Source: Phascolomyces articulosus
Taxonomy: Eukaryota > Mucoromycota > Mucoromycetes > Mucorales > Lichtheimiaceae
Direction of reading: 5' to 3'
Assembly (NCBI GenBank): GCA_025677815.1
Contig: JAIXMP010000006.1
Coordinates: forward strand, 310,001 to 374,000
Length of the DNA stretch: 64,000 nucleotides
Shown here: piece by piece, positions 35,652-48,654 of the stretch
How positions within the stretch are numbered: the first letter of the stretch is position 1
Layout: each line of letters opens with the position of its first letter
Notes under the pieces: model-generated
Databases searched by the model: none
What the model saw: the letters and a program-made list of their open reading frames with translations, nothing else
What the model was told of the DNA's origin: nothing
Made by a program: the position numbers and the translations under genes

Positions 35652-38040
35652 ATGATATCTCTTATCCAAAATGTATTGTCTGACCCAAAATTATTAACAT
35701 CCTTTGAAGCCTATTTACGATGTGATGATAAACATTATCTTGCAAATAATTTGTTATTTATGGAGGCTATGTCACAATTGCGTCATGAAAATGACGCTAA
35801 AAACATTGAATCTATGCTTCATAGGTAATCTTTCGCGTTCCATTTCTTTACCAATCTTCCCACTTGATATTTGAACTAACTTTATATTACTATATATCAG
35901 AATCTATGAAACATTTTTGGCCCCAAAAGCAAAATTAAAATTAAATGATGTTACTACAAGACAACAAGTATATGATGATATCCATGCATTATCATGGTGT
36001 ATATTAAGTAATGAAGACGCTGCTGAAATTTTAAAAGAAACAGAACAGCAAGTTTTAGATACTCTGGTAAGTTATCCTTCATTATATATTCTAATGACCG
36101 TTTAATTCACTATAAAAATTAAATTGATATCAATTGTGATGTTTTTTTAATAGACAACAAAGTTAGAAGATTTTACTCGTGCAAAGAATTTAAATACTTT
36201 ACAGTACGTCGTTTTCTTTTCAGTAGAAAAAAACATACCATTTTATTAAATAATTTATCATTGAAAATGTAGATTGATGAAATCATGCAGCCCTTCTCCA
36301 TCGTCGGCTGACTCTTGTTCTACTCACAGTGATACTCCTTCAATCAAAGACCGAAAGATTCGTGTCATGATCATTGGTGGCGGCTTCACCGTAAATATCA
36401 TTTAGTTCTTTTTTTCTTTTTTCATTATTTCTCATTCACTCATCCATGTTCTATAAAATGATAAATAGGGATTTACAGTTGCTTCTATTTTGGATCGGAT
36501 GCCTGTATTTCATGTAACACTTATTGATACAAAAGGTAAATATAGAAACATTTTGGTTTATTTATTTGTTTATTTGATGCAGCACTTTCCAATAGTGCAG
36601 CATACATTACATATCTATCTATCCTTTTAGAATAAAAAGAAAAAGGATAGCGAAGCACTTCATCATCAGATAAAAAAAAAGGGATAATAGCATAAACAAC
36701 TATGACAAGGCATGACACTAATATTTTTTTTATTTATAGATTCATTTGAATATACGCCTGGTATTGTAAAAAGAATTGTTCATCCAGATCGATCTAGTAC
36801 GATGCGTGTACGTCATGATACCTACGTAAAAAACGGAAAAGTAATTATTGGATATGCAGAAGATATTGGTAATGATGCACATTCAGTACGTGTGAATGAT
36901 AAAACTGTAAGTTGTTTACTTTATTTTGCATATGAATATGTATTATTGATAACTGTTGACTCACACAAGAAACAAAAACAATAATAGATATTTTTCGACT
37001 ATCTTGTCATGGCCACAGGAAGTTCCTATACCTCAGAATTAAAATCGACCGATGTGTCATCCATATACCGACTCTCTGGATTAGACCAAGTCAATTCCGA
37101 ACTTGTTAAAGCCAAACGTGTTCTCATCGTAGGTGGAGGTCTCGTAGGATGTGAATTGGCAGCTGAAATTGCATCCAGTACCTTTCCCGGAAAATATCCC
37201 AAAAAACAAGTCACCGTAGTAGAATCTCACGATACGTTATTGAGTCGCAGTGATCGATCGCAGCAATCTAAAGCCTTGAGTTATTTGACAGATGATCTCG
37301 GGGTCGAAGTCGTGTGTAACGAACGTATCATTGATATCATGGATGGTGGTACAGGTTCACGTTACATTGGTTCCAGTGGACGCGAGTACAATGGTTACGA
37401 TAAAGTATTTATTGCTACTGGTACTCGACCTCACAGTGGTCTTTTATTAAAGGCAACCAATGATCCTTTGTTGGATACCTGTGTAGATGGATGGGGTCAT
37501 ATCCGTGTCAAACCTACATTACAAATTGAACACTGGAAATACGATCATCTTTTTGCTGGAGGTGATGTTACGAATGTCATTGAAGAAAAAACTGGTTATG
37601 CCGCCACCCTGGCTGGTGTGTGTATAGCAAGAAATATTTGTCGATTGGTCAAGGGTAAACCTCCTTTACGACAAGGGACAAAAGGTACCTTACCCGCCCC
37701 AGATAAACCATTGCATGGTATTATGGCTACTCAAGGTCAACAAAAAGGTAATTATTACTACTATTACTATTATTACTATATATAAAAAACATGTCAAAAA
37801 TGCATCTATACTCATACTTTATTCCGAAAATCAGATAAACTGAAATCCGTCAAGAAGCATTTGCGATTTTTAAATCCATCATGGGCAGCGTTAAAACGTT
37901 ATGATGAAAAACAATATCTTCAAATGGTTCAAGGAGAAACTTCTTCGACACCTACCTTTGGACGATTACCTCGAAGGCTCACTTTACCCAATATTCAACA
38001 TCATGTCACTGCTCCATCTCCTGCTGCAGTATTTAATTAA
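35652..38040 (+). CDS. RGS-like domain fused to AIF/FSP1-type FAD oxidoreductase
   Basis: Eight exons (35652-35824, 35901-36066, 36154-36203, 36273-36390, 36469-36535, 36740-36906, 36988-37747, 37835-38040) sum to 568 codons, every junction in phase. Residues about 1-125 match an RGS fold: FEAYLRCDDKHYLANNLLFMEA, IYETFLAPKAKLKLND and a final helix ending LEDFTRAKN. After a Ser-rich linker, a pyridine-nucleotide-disulfide oxidoreductase follows. It has a FAD-binding VMIIGGGFTGF, an NAD(P)H-binding VLIVGGGLVGCELAAE, the ATG motif VFIATGTRPHS and the second FAD motif LFAGGDVTN, the layout of AMID/AIFM2/FSP1-like NAD(P)H:quinone oxidoreductases. RGS domains normally accelerate GTP hydrolysis by G-alpha subunits. 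The fusion would link G-protein binding to a redox enzyme (inference). The ATG at 35652 is the first in frame. Confidence 0.82.
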
Positions 38041-38380
38041 AGTAGAAAAAAAAACAACACCATCCCTCCCCATTCCATTGTATATAGAAATTGATTTTTT
38101 ATATAAAAACATTCATCTTTTTTTTTCTTCACTTTAGTTATGTTTTTGTATGTCAAATTATTTATTCCATCTTGGTCCTTCTTTATCCCCCATCCAATCC
38201 AACCAAATTAAAATATATATAAGCTAAAAAAAATCAAACATTTATATATGTAAATATAAAAATACAAAGAACGTATGGAAAATGAGAATGGATGATGCTA
38301 AATAACAATGCGAATATATATATAAATTATGCTTTTAATAAATGCTAGTGAAATATATTTCTTCCAAAATCGATGGTGGT
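38041..38380. other. Convergent intergenic spacer
   Basis: AT-rich spacer between two converging stops, with poly(A)-signal-like ATATAAA stretches on both strands. Nothing else seen. Confidence 0.4.
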
Positions 38381-40114
38381 TTAAAGATCGTCATAAGAAG
38401 TGAGTGTGCGACGGCCAATCGGTGGTGGGGTATGGTTATCTTGATAATTGTATGAATTGTTAGCTTGAAATAGAACCATTTTGAATTTATAACTATTATT
38501 ACTATTCTCTTACCTGATCCAAATAATGGTGATATTTCACGACTGACAGGATAACTTCGCATCTCTTCCTTGGCAAGGTTTCCATCTAAAATACAAACCA
38601 TCCATAAGTTTTATTATTATTATTATTCTACATTCACCGTTTGAGATTATCTTTACCTTCATCTGTCCAAGGAACATTACCAAAACCAACTTGATTCCGT
38701 TCTGGAATTTTCGCTCGGTTCACTAGGTTAGATATACAATACAATAATTTCTTTTTTTGTTAGATGCTATTGTGAATCCTCGCTATAATTTATGTATTTT
38801 TCTTTACCTTTGATATGTCGGGATCCAAATAAGGCACCATGCATAGTTTGAATGGCTGCCATGGCACTTTCTTGGTCATCATAAGTAACAAATGCATAAC
38901 TTTAAAGAAAAAAGATAAATTAGCACTCATCTTCCCCCTTTTTACATACACAAAAAAGATACTAGATCACCACTTACTCTTTGTTTTCTACCATTTTCAC
39001 TTGACGAATAGTACCATATCGACCAAATGTGCGTTCTACATCATCATGGGATACACCTTCAAGATCACCAATGTAGATTTTTGTGGAGAAAAATTCTGTA
39101 TCAATATATCTTGCTGCTGCATCATAAGCCTAGGAAATCCAAGTAAAAAAAATAAGTATACACAATTTCCCTTGCTTTCGTATATCATCCATCCACCCAT
39201 TTGAACCAGATCCTTCTTCCCGAAAATGATTCCTTCATTTACATTTCTTTTATCTCGAGAACCTCGATAACGAGAAGACCGTCTACTATTACTTCGTCGA
39301 TGATAATCCTCATCCGGACTTTCTGAACCTGATCGATTATAATGAGAAGATCGACGATGTCGATGACGGGATCGACTAGTACTTCGATAACGAGGGGAGG
39401 AATCTCGACGAGAATAATGGGATCGACGGTATCGATAATAATCATCCTCCTCTTCATCGTTAGAATATCGACTACAACTACTACTACTGCTACGTCGACG
39501 ACGTTGACGGCTAGTAGAACGACGAGAACGACGACGATATTCTCTTTCTTTCTCCTCTTCTTCACCTTCTTTGTATCGATCATTATAGGCTCCTTCTTCT
39601 TGTTCATCTCCTTCTTCCATAGTTTGATCTGGATTCTCCTCATTTCGTTCAGATCGAAACTTTTGTCGCCGACGTTTTACTCTGCCGAATTCATCCAATT
39701 CTTCCTCCTCTTCTTCTTCCTCGTTGTTGTTGTCATTGGTATGGATATCTTTGATTGATCGTTTTCTATCATTTTGTTGTCCTCTATAAAAGTTATAAAA
39801 GTGGATTAGTACTGTTTTTCCTCCTTTGAATCTATTGTGTATCATCAATCATCAATGGTTCCTTACGTCGTTGTTGTGGTCGAGTCTGTTGCAGTGGTTC
39901 CTTTGACAACTTCCAAAGTGGTATCGTTTTTCTCAACCTGTATTAGTTCCGAGTTGAATTGCATCACAAAGTTATTTTTATCAAGTTAATAAACGATCAA
40001 CCATTGTCAAACTGCCATGGTGTCCATCGTTGTATATTGTTACCTGTTCTTTCTCTTGTGTTGGCATTTCGTTTTTCTTTTTGTCTTCTGGTTTCAAGTA
40101 AGAAACAACTGGTA

Positions 40115-40169
<55 letters not shown>

Positions 40170-40447
40170 TGCAGCTGAATCAGTGACTGTTCCTTCCAAA
40201 ATAGGGTTGAACGCTGTCAATTATATACAATTTGCCATGCTTTTTTAAGCTACTTATTCTGGAAGCATTGGTTTGATCCAATGTGAAATTGGGAAAGCAT
40301 TGTATAAAGATCATCTTGTCTATTGTTCAGATTTTTATAAAACAAGTCATTTTCATGCAGTATTTTTATAATACACTGGTATAATTGACGATTCATACCT
40401 ATCAAGTAGCCAGTAAAACAATCGATGGTAATCCGTTCCTCATCCAT
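38381..40447 (-). CDS. RS-rich RRM protein, splicing-factor-like
   Basis: Nine-exon model from 40447 to 38381, 443 codons. It starts MDEERITIDCFTGYLI, followed by an acidic region (NEEEEEEEELDEFGRVKRRR), a long RS/RY/RH-rich region (39580-39250), then one RRM with RNP2 KIYIGDL and RNP1 DYAFVTY. The C-terminal tail ends TPPPIGRRTLTSYDDL. The architecture suggests a nuclear pre-mRNA processing factor; I could not assign an orthologue. The donor of the RS exon is the unusual GTTCAA at 39206. An A47 run (T47 in the gene) at 40116-40162 lies inside exon 2 and is in frame as 15 Phe; excising it as an intron breaks the frame. The ATG at 40067 is an alternative start downstream of that tract. Confidence 0.68.
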
Positions 40448-40953
40448 TTCTTCTCATGTTGCCTATTACATAATCAGTGTTGTTTCTGTACCATTTAACT
40501 ATATATATATAAAGGTTATTTTTTGTTTCTCTATCTCCATTTTATATGTCACTCTGATAAGATTTCAAAATTGTTTGTTTTTGATTATTATTATAAATAG
40601 ATAAATGCTCATCATCATAATATAATAAGGAGCAGCAGTCATCATGGACTAATCATTCATATACTATTTGTATATATGGAATCCCAGAATTCATTATCTT
40701 GCAAAAAGTCCCAAAAGTATCATGCATTGTGGCTGTCATTTCCATGTGTGTCTGTGTCTTGTAATATATTTTCTATTTCATGTTGTGATTTTGCTGCGAC
40801 ACCTTTGCCTCCCGTCCTTACCGCAGCAATTTTCTGCTCCGCAACAAAAAAAGAAGGCTCATATATAAAGTGAACTTTGAACCTTTTTCTGTTTCACCAC
40901 ATTCCCAACTTTTTTTTTCTTCTTTCTATTGTTCTAAATAAAAAAAAAGCGAT
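40448..40953. other. Divergent promoter region
   Basis: About 500 bp between divergently transcribed genes (RS/RRM protein and CHY protein). Contains an ATATATATATAAA element near 40500 and a TATATAAAG at about 40861, about 90 bp before the CHY start. No coding evidence. Confidence 0.45.
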
Positions 40954-43900
40954 AATGACAGAATCAAGGAGACCCGTATCAAAACCGGTCGTCACGGTAA
41001 ATAAACGCCAACACAAAAATAAATAGAGTATTCCTCATGAGCGCAGTGGCAAAATTCAAAAAAATAAGAGCAGGTTCATGGTTGTATTAATAATAGTATT
41101 ATAGGTTGCACGAAATAAGGATACGGAATTAAGTCAACTTGAAAGACGTTATCGATCCACATTTAAAAAAGTGAGGTGAGTATCAAATGGAATATCATTC
41201 CTATAAAGGGGGTTTGTGTATTAGCTATTTGTTCATCTTTAATTAACTTGGTGTCCTGTGTTTCACACTCTAGCGAAAATGACGAATGTACTATTATTCG
41301 ACTTGCTTTCCCTCCCAGTGATCCCGATTTCCCATTTGAACTCGATATGCTTCGATTACAAATTAGAATACCAGCCAATTATCCGAAAGAATCATGTACC
41401 ATCATTGTAATGAATACCGATATTCCAAAAGGATTTGCATTGTAAGTTTTTTTTTCTCTCTCTCCTCTTACCTCGCTCTCTATCTATTATTTGTTATTTT
41501 ATCAAGAGATAAAACTGACAACATTCTTCTTTTGATTATAGTAATCTTGAAAAAGGATTTGAAACATATACAAAACAAGCATCCACAACACTTGTACGAC
41601 AAATGAATTGGCTCGATAAAAATATGGAAACATTACTTCAACAAGAACCTGCCACCACTATGCGATTTGTTTCTACGGCACCAAAACCAAAACCTGAAGA
41701 AGAATCTTCAGGTTTAATGGCACCTGCACTCCCAGATGATTTTATTGCTGCAGCAACGACCAAAGTTAATCATAATATGGCAGCAGCAGCAGCAGCTGCT
41801 GCTGCTGAAGCTTCTTCATCATCTTCATCAGTACCAGCTATTGCATCCTCATCACCGTCATCTTCGAAACCTATCACAAAAGAACAAAAACAAAAATCAA
41901 CCTCACCTCCACCACGTCAATTGGATGCTGACGCTGTCCCTTTCTTTACATCGAGTCAATTATCTGAAGCAGCAGAAAAACGCGAAAAAGAAATAGGACA
42001 ACTTCAAGCACGATTCCGTGGATCTTATAAATCATTAAGGTATTTATATATCTCAACTATTTTTAAAAGGGAAAGAAAAAAAAGAAGGCTAGAATCATAT
42101 ATGCCAATAAACTTTTCCCTCTCCCTTTTATGTGGATTTGCAGAAAAAAAAGTAAACTAACCATCCATAATAATGTAGAAATGATCACGCGGAGACGGTC
42201 GTACAACTGATGTTAAATCTGGAGGATCCTGATTTTTCATACAAAGATGTATTTAACAAGGAGTTAAAGGTGAAATACCATATACCTATTCAATACCCTC
42301 TTTTACCATGTACTATTGAAGTGGAGAATAAAGCTTTGGGTGAAGATGAAGCAAGGTATTATATATATAGAAGGGTGAAGAAAGTTCACCCTCGAAATGA
42401 TAAATAGGAGTGAAGAAAAAAAAACACTAATATGGAAAATTGACATCTTCTTTTACTAGGGACATCTCGTATGTATTTGCTGAACACGTGGAAAAATCCA
42501 AAAGAACCTTGTTTCAAAATTTAAATTGGCTCAATCGAAATCTCGAAACGATATTGCAATATCCACCGGAAAGACCATGGGAAATCAAGGAAGAAGAACC
42601 TACTTCTTCAGATGAAGAGGAAGGTCCGATTTTGACAAGAAAACAACAGGAAGAGCAAGATCAACAACAACAACAATTTACCAAGAATAAACAAGTCCCT
42701 ATTTCCCAGAACAGTAACAAATCATTGTTTAAAGAACAAGAAGAAAAAGGAGCAAGAGTGATTGTAGTGGACGATCCTGATTTCTTAAGACCACCTCATT
42801 TGGATCATTATCAGCCAAAGACGTCAACAAGTTCTAATACATCTTCCCCTGTCGATCCTTTATCAGTGCACCCTGAAACGAATGAACAGGAAGAGGAGCA
42901 GGTCTCCCAACCAACAACAACAGAAGCACGAAAAGCAGGCACTGAAATTTATCTTTACCATTTTCAATTACAAAATGTGACACTTTTCCGATGCGTATCA
43001 CTGAATTTGATTGTCAAGTGTAATAAATGTAAAACCATGACGAATGTGGAAAACCTACGACCCAAAGATCCATTCCATCCTTCGAAAAAAGAAAATAATG
43101 AGTCTTGGACGACTTGTTCGAAATGCCGAAATTTAATGGGTGTCAAATTCTTTTCAGGTAAGTCAAAGTTTATTATTATAGTTTTTTCTTTTTGAACGAC
43201 AGGAGGTAAACCATAAGCGACCCTGATTCATTGATATGAGATTTTATGATTAGATCTGATGCATCAAAATTCCAATAAACTTGGTTTATTACAAGTCAGT
43301 GGATGTTTACCCTTTGATATCTTGGCTTCCAAATACGTGGGTACTTGTATTCAATGTATGGAAGATGAAATGACTATGACCTTGACTCCGCATGATCATC
43401 CGTCGACCTTTCGATGTTTTGGTTGTCATACCTCAATTACCATGGCGTTGGGAGATTTCAGATTCATTCGTGTAGGACAAGAAGACGGTGAACGCTTTGA
43501 AGGCAACCAATCGTTAGTATCCAAAGCTGTAATGAAACGAAAAAAGAAAAATGGAGATACGATTCAATTGGTGGTAGGTCAATCTTTGCCAGACAAGGGG
43601 ACGTGTGAACATTATCGCAAGAGTAAACGATGGTTCCGATTTCCATGTTGTAGTCGACTGTATGCATGCGATGCTTGTCATGATAAAAATGAAGACCACG
43701 TTTATGAATTGGCAAGACGACATGTATGTGGATTATGTTCCCGTGAACAAGCCATATCTCCCATGTGTACTTGTGGACATGTCTTTGAAAGGGGTCCTCA
43801 TTCTCATTTCTGGGAAGGAGGAGAAGGGACTCGATCTAAAGTTTTAATGAGTCGCAAGGTAAAAATTATTATCTATTATTATCATTATAATTATATAAAG

Positions 43901-44171
43901 GAGGGAGAGAGAGGAAAAGAAAGAGGAGTTGCTTTTCCAGTAGTAGTAGTAGTCAATAAAATAGTAAAAGGAGTACAAAAAGGCTTTGCTATTTTAATGA
44001 TGATAATGGTATATTGGTGGATGGATGATCATGGTATATTGAAGGTACTAAAGATATATTATTATGATATAAAAATAGGATCCACATAAATATAAAGGAT
44101 TAGGCAAGACAGTTTCTAAAAAACAAGATCGAGTAGGCGTTGCTGGTAAAAACAAACGAAAGAACGAATAA
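40954..44171 (+). CDS. CHY zinc-finger protein with RWD-like repeats
   Basis: Eight exons (40954-40995, 41105-41175, 41274-41441, 41542-42039, 42179-42355, 42460-43157, 43254-43858, 44079-44171) give 783 codons. Two RWD-like modules are visible from FPPSDPDFPFELDMLRLQI, IPANYPKESC and, later, LNLEDPDFSYKDVF with IQYPLLPC; each ends in a similar W-L-D/N-R/K-N-L/M-E-T helix (NWLDKNMETLL, NWLNRNLETIL). They are separated by Ala/Ser-rich linkers. Two CxxC pairs (CNKCKTMTN, CSKCRNLM) follow. The C-terminal CHY domain has CEHYRKSKRWFRFPCCSR, YACDACHDKNEDH and CGLCSREQ. CHY domains bind three zinc ions and occur in Hot13 and in Pirh2-type ligases, but no RING follows here. A scaffold or ubiquitin-pathway role is inference. 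Confidence 0.82.
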
Positions 44172-44693
44172 AGAATAGATCGAAATTCCATTGGTCCGTT
44201 TGGTTTCATTTTATTACGACATTATTTCTCTTCATCGTCATTGATTTTTTTTTTTTTGCGGAGAGGAGGAGGGGGGAGAGAGAGAGATTTATTTTTGGGG
44301 GAGACTAGGAGAAGGTCCATATTATCTTTTTGATTATGAAATAACTATATCATATATCCAATGGATCATGAATAAGAAGAAGTAGTAGTAGCAGTATTAG
44401 TATAAATAGTAGTAGTAATAATATGTAATCAATAGAATAATGATAATGTGTATAACAAAATTCCCAATTTAAATATCAAAAATAACGTTTTTATTCTTAT
44501 TTGAAATTGAAGCCAAAAAGTACATTTCCCGCCAAAAAAAAGAAGCATTTTTTTTGGTTTCAAAGACCGATTTAGAGTTTTTTTTTTTGACTCAAAAAAG
44601 TTTAACTTACAAAAAAGAAAAGAAAAAACTCCTTTTTTTTTCTCTCTCTCTTCTTCTTTTTTTTTCTTCCTTTTTTTTTTTTTTAGTTACTTC
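44172..44693. other. Promoter/5' UTR of the Whi3-like gene
   Basis: Contains GA-rich and poly-T stretches, with a long pyrimidine tract (44630-44685) immediately before the start codon, typical of fungal leaders. No coding evidence. Confidence 0.45.
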
Positions 44694-46994
44694 ATGACAA
44701 CTGAAACATCCCTCATGGGTACCTCGGCCTTCTCGGTCGCACCAAATGATTTTCGTATCGTGCATCCACTTTCTGCATCTCCAGCTTCTACAGCATTCTT
44801 TCCACCACCTCCTCCGACAACCCATGGGTCACCTCCACCATCACAGCCACAACATCATGCTAATACTAATGGTATTAGTAGTAATCCAGAGGATGTCACT
44901 ACCATCTTTGTAGTAGGATTTCCGGACGATATGTTGGAACGAGAATTTCAAAACATGTTTACTTTTTCTCCAGGATTTGAAGCAGCGTCATTGAAATGGC
45001 ATTGTAAGGATCAAGACGACGAAAATACACTTCCTAATACTACAACGACGACGAATAGTACAACAGCATCCACTACTTCTTCTACTATCAATACTGATAT
45101 TACTCAAAATAATAATAATAATGGTTCAAACACAACAACCACCAATAGTAGTTTGAATAATGGTTCTTCCAATGGTGTAGGCAAAAAACAAATGGTAAAA
45201 ATTATCAGGACAATTAAAAAAAAAATTTTGGAGAGAAAAAAGAAAAAGAAAATCTTTCAAGGTACCAAATAAATATTAACAAAGAATTAATTTTTCTAGA
45301 TTGGTTTTGCAAGATTCCGTACACGATTAGAAGCCATGGAAGCTGTGGAAGTATTAAGTGGTAAAAGGATCGACAATGAAAAGGGCTCTGTGCTCAAAGC
45401 AGAAATGGCAAAGAAGAATCTGCATATTAAACGTGGTTCGATTGTACCGAATGCACACCCTTCAATTTCTGGTGGTTCTTCTGCGGCGGCAGCGGCAGCA
45501 GCGGCCGCTGCAGCAGCAGCAGCTGCTGTGGTAGGTGTTCAACCTCCTCAAACTTCTCATCTTCATCAACATCAGCATCCATCTCAATCACAGCATCCTC
45601 TTCATTCACATCATCATCCTCTTCATCAACAACAACAACAAGCACAACAGCATCCACTTCATTCGCATCATACACCCTCTTCATCACAACATACTAGTCA
45701 TCATCATCATCCAGCAATGGCAGCAGCAGCGCAAGTGGCCGCGGAGACGGGTTCATCTCCGCTAAGTATTTTGTCAAGAAAAATGAGTTTACATCCACCT
45801 CCGACAGCTTACGATACATTCTCACCCTTGCCAAGCGATTTATTGTCACCTGCTGATTATAAGAATGATCCATTTAATGATCATCCATTAGCCAATGGTT
45901 CTTCTACACCTACTAATGCAACACCTACAGCTACATCCTCCTCGACCACCACACCTTCGATTCCCATGAATAACAATACAACCTCCTCCTCTTCTACAGT
46001 AGCTTTATCGAGTTCGATTCATGCAACTTCGACAGGGGGATTCAATGATCCTTTCTTTAATTTGAGATCTCAATCGTTTGATGCCAGATCCAATGATATT
46101 ATTGTTTCTCCGCGTGCGTTTAGTTTATATCCACGTCCAACACATCGTGTTACTGCCGGAGGATCTATGCATGGATTGGTAGGAACAGGAGGACAAGATC
46201 ATACATCGACGGGTAATACAGCTGTACCTGGATCCATCATGATGCCTCATCATACCAATGCTCATGCCAGCGATAATGATCCCTTTGGTTATCTTTCCAA
46301 ATCATCCCCTGTGGTGAACGACAATCGTCTCGGCAATGCTTCTTCATTTTTCGAATCGACTGTGACCAATGGTCATGTCAATACTGACATTTTGAGTTCA
46401 CGCATGAATTCTTTATTGATCAACAACAATAACAATGGATCAGGCAACAACAGTAACAGTAATTCAACCAATGGTATGACGACGCCTACTTCTGTTGGTG
46501 GAGGATCCACTACACCAGCACCTACTTCTACCCCTAGTAACACCAACGGTATGATTTCTCCCAACCATTTCCGAGGAAGTATCAGTAGCAGCAGCAACAA
46601 TCCCGCTGATCAAAATCCGCCATGCAATACTTTGTATGTGGGTAACTTGCCTCCTTTTACAAGTGAAGATGAATTACGTCAATTGTTTTCCAAATGTACC
46701 AACTTTAAACGTTTATTATTCCGTTCCAAAAATCAACAAGGTCCCATGTGTTTTGTTGAATTTGAAGATGTCGTGTATGCTACCCAAGCCATGACGGAAT
46801 TGCAAGGTCATACATTGAGTAATTCTGTCAAGGGAGGTATTCGTTTATCGTTTTCCAAAAATCCATTGTTTACAAAGCCGAATGGTACCACAGGTACAGC
46901 CACAACAACCACAAGTAGCAATAGTAGTACGATCAGCAATGGAAGTAACAATAAGAAAGGTGGCGATAGTTTCATGTTTGATCCTCCCATGTGA
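44694..46994 (+). CDS. Whi3/Scw1-type RNA-binding protein, two RRMs
   Basis: Post-transcriptional regulator family (yeast Whi3, fission yeast Scw1) that binds mRNAs and affects cell size, cell-wall integrity and polarity. Two exons (44694-45194 and 45300-46994) give 731 codons. RRM1 begins [19 protein letters not shown], contains an Asn/Thr/Ser-rich insertion, and resumes after the intron with [20 protein letters not shown]. Then come a poly-Ala run (45485-45530), a Gln/His-rich stretch and a long Ser/Thr/Asn-rich region expected to be disordered. RRM2 is the family signature: [47 protein letters not shown]. The low-complexity segments resemble the condensate-forming polyQ of Whi3 in other fungi (known of the family). 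The first-exon read-through ORF is not used. Confidence 0.88.
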
Positions 46995-48654
46995 GGGATG
47001 TACATATAAAAAAAATCCATCTTTTTATCTTTTTATTATTATCATCTATGCATTTTCTTCTTGTCCCTCCACTCAAGCACGCAACGAACCATCTATACAC
47101 TTTTCTCTACCTTTTTTTCTGCTTTCATATAAATCGTGTAATTTCATATCTCTTATATACACAATCACACAAACACATCTCATATATTATTATCGCATAG
47201 TATTCAGGGTTATTTAAAACAACAGGGTCCTGGATGGCCTTATCTTTTAATAACCCTTTTCCCTCTCTCTCTCTCTCTTTCTCTTTCTTTCTTTCCTTTT
47301 TATTATTATTATTATTATTATTTCATTTATACACAATAACACCATATAATAATCGCACTTTTCCACGCACAAAAAAAAAACTACCACAAAGCATGTAAAA
47401 CTCAAACTTCCTCACTTCATTTTTTTTTTGTATAATTTGACGTATTAAACCGCACACACACAGCACACATAATTCACTTTCCCTATTTTTTTCTCTTCTT
47501 ATTTCTTTTCATTTATAATTATCCATCATTTATTATTTCTTATAATTATCGTTTCTTTTTATTACGTATAAACTTTTTTTTTCGTTCTCTTTTTGCTTAC
47601 AAATCCAACGTATATCATTTATTAGTTCGTGTAACTTTTTTATATTATAAACTTGTGATTTTCGATGGGCGCAAGAATGCAAAAGGAGAGAATGACCTTG
47701 TGAGAAAGAGAGAGAGAAGAGACGGCTTAAAATTATGCTATTTAGAATTCTAACTATGTAATAAATGAGATACAAAGAGCTCTTGTCTATATATCAGTCA
47801 TAGTATTCTTTTATTCACCTTTTATGATAGTGGTACTTGGTAAACGTATTACAAGCTGGCGCACCAAATGGCGACACTTTATATCTGTCATTTCACACAT
47901 AAACAGATGACTAGTTGCTTATTACTATATCACCTTACTATTCTATGGGGTGTAATATGTACTCTTCTTTATTACCACTATATATACGTGCGAAAGATAC
48001 ACTAATCAATAATGATGATGATGATTATACGTTATTATAGTAGCCTTGGCATGACTCACTCTTTTTTTTTGACATTATCGCAAGTGATTATCCATCAAGA
48101 CGTGAGGACTATTAGAAAAAATTCGTTTATACCCGTGACCAATGCAAACATCCAAACGGAGTGAGTTATTCTAACAAGTACTTTCATACGTCTCTCCCAC
48201 ATCAATTTGCATCATCTCTTTATCTATATGGTAATCTAAGTTGCGTAGTTTGTGTTGTTAGTTATACGCGGATAAATAAGGATATTGGGTTAATGGTGTC
48301 GTATGTTACATAAAACAAGTATGTTCAAGGTGGCACTGCGCAAGAGTTTGTTGTTGTTGCCATTTGTGTGACCCGATTTGTATATACGAAAAGATAAAGT
48401 GTATTAGTGCCGCTAAGTAAAAGAGATTGGCCTTCTTATAAAATTATGTGGCGGTTCACATGATGAAGGTCGTTTGATCAGAAAGAGAGACTGTTTAACT
48501 CAAGGTTACAAAAATAATCACAACACTTTTGCATCTTTATTTTGTCTTTTTCTTCTCTTTCTCTCTCTCAGCCGTATTCTTTTTTTTTTTTGGCCAAACG
48601 ACCAGCTATATCTTTATATTACGTGTCCGTTTTTTATTTATATTTTTTGAAACC
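46995..48654. other. Long intergenic region
   Basis: Holds the 3' UTR of the Whi3-like gene (pyrimidine-rich, (TTA)n at 47303-47323) and the promoter of the SAP-kinase gene. CT and AT simple repeats only; no coding frame with supporting context. Confidence 0.45.

Noticed and set aside
38381..40447. Assignment of the RS/RRM protein as NELF-E
   Set aside because: The RRM and charged repeat region are superficially similar, but the N- and C-termini do not match and NELF is uncommon in fungi; left unassigned.
45427..45687. Minus-strand frame rich in Asp/Val inside the Whi3-like gene
   Set aside because: Antisense of His/Gln-coding triplet repeats; no independent support. The same applies to similar frames opposite the zinc-finger, BDF1 and RNPS1 genes.
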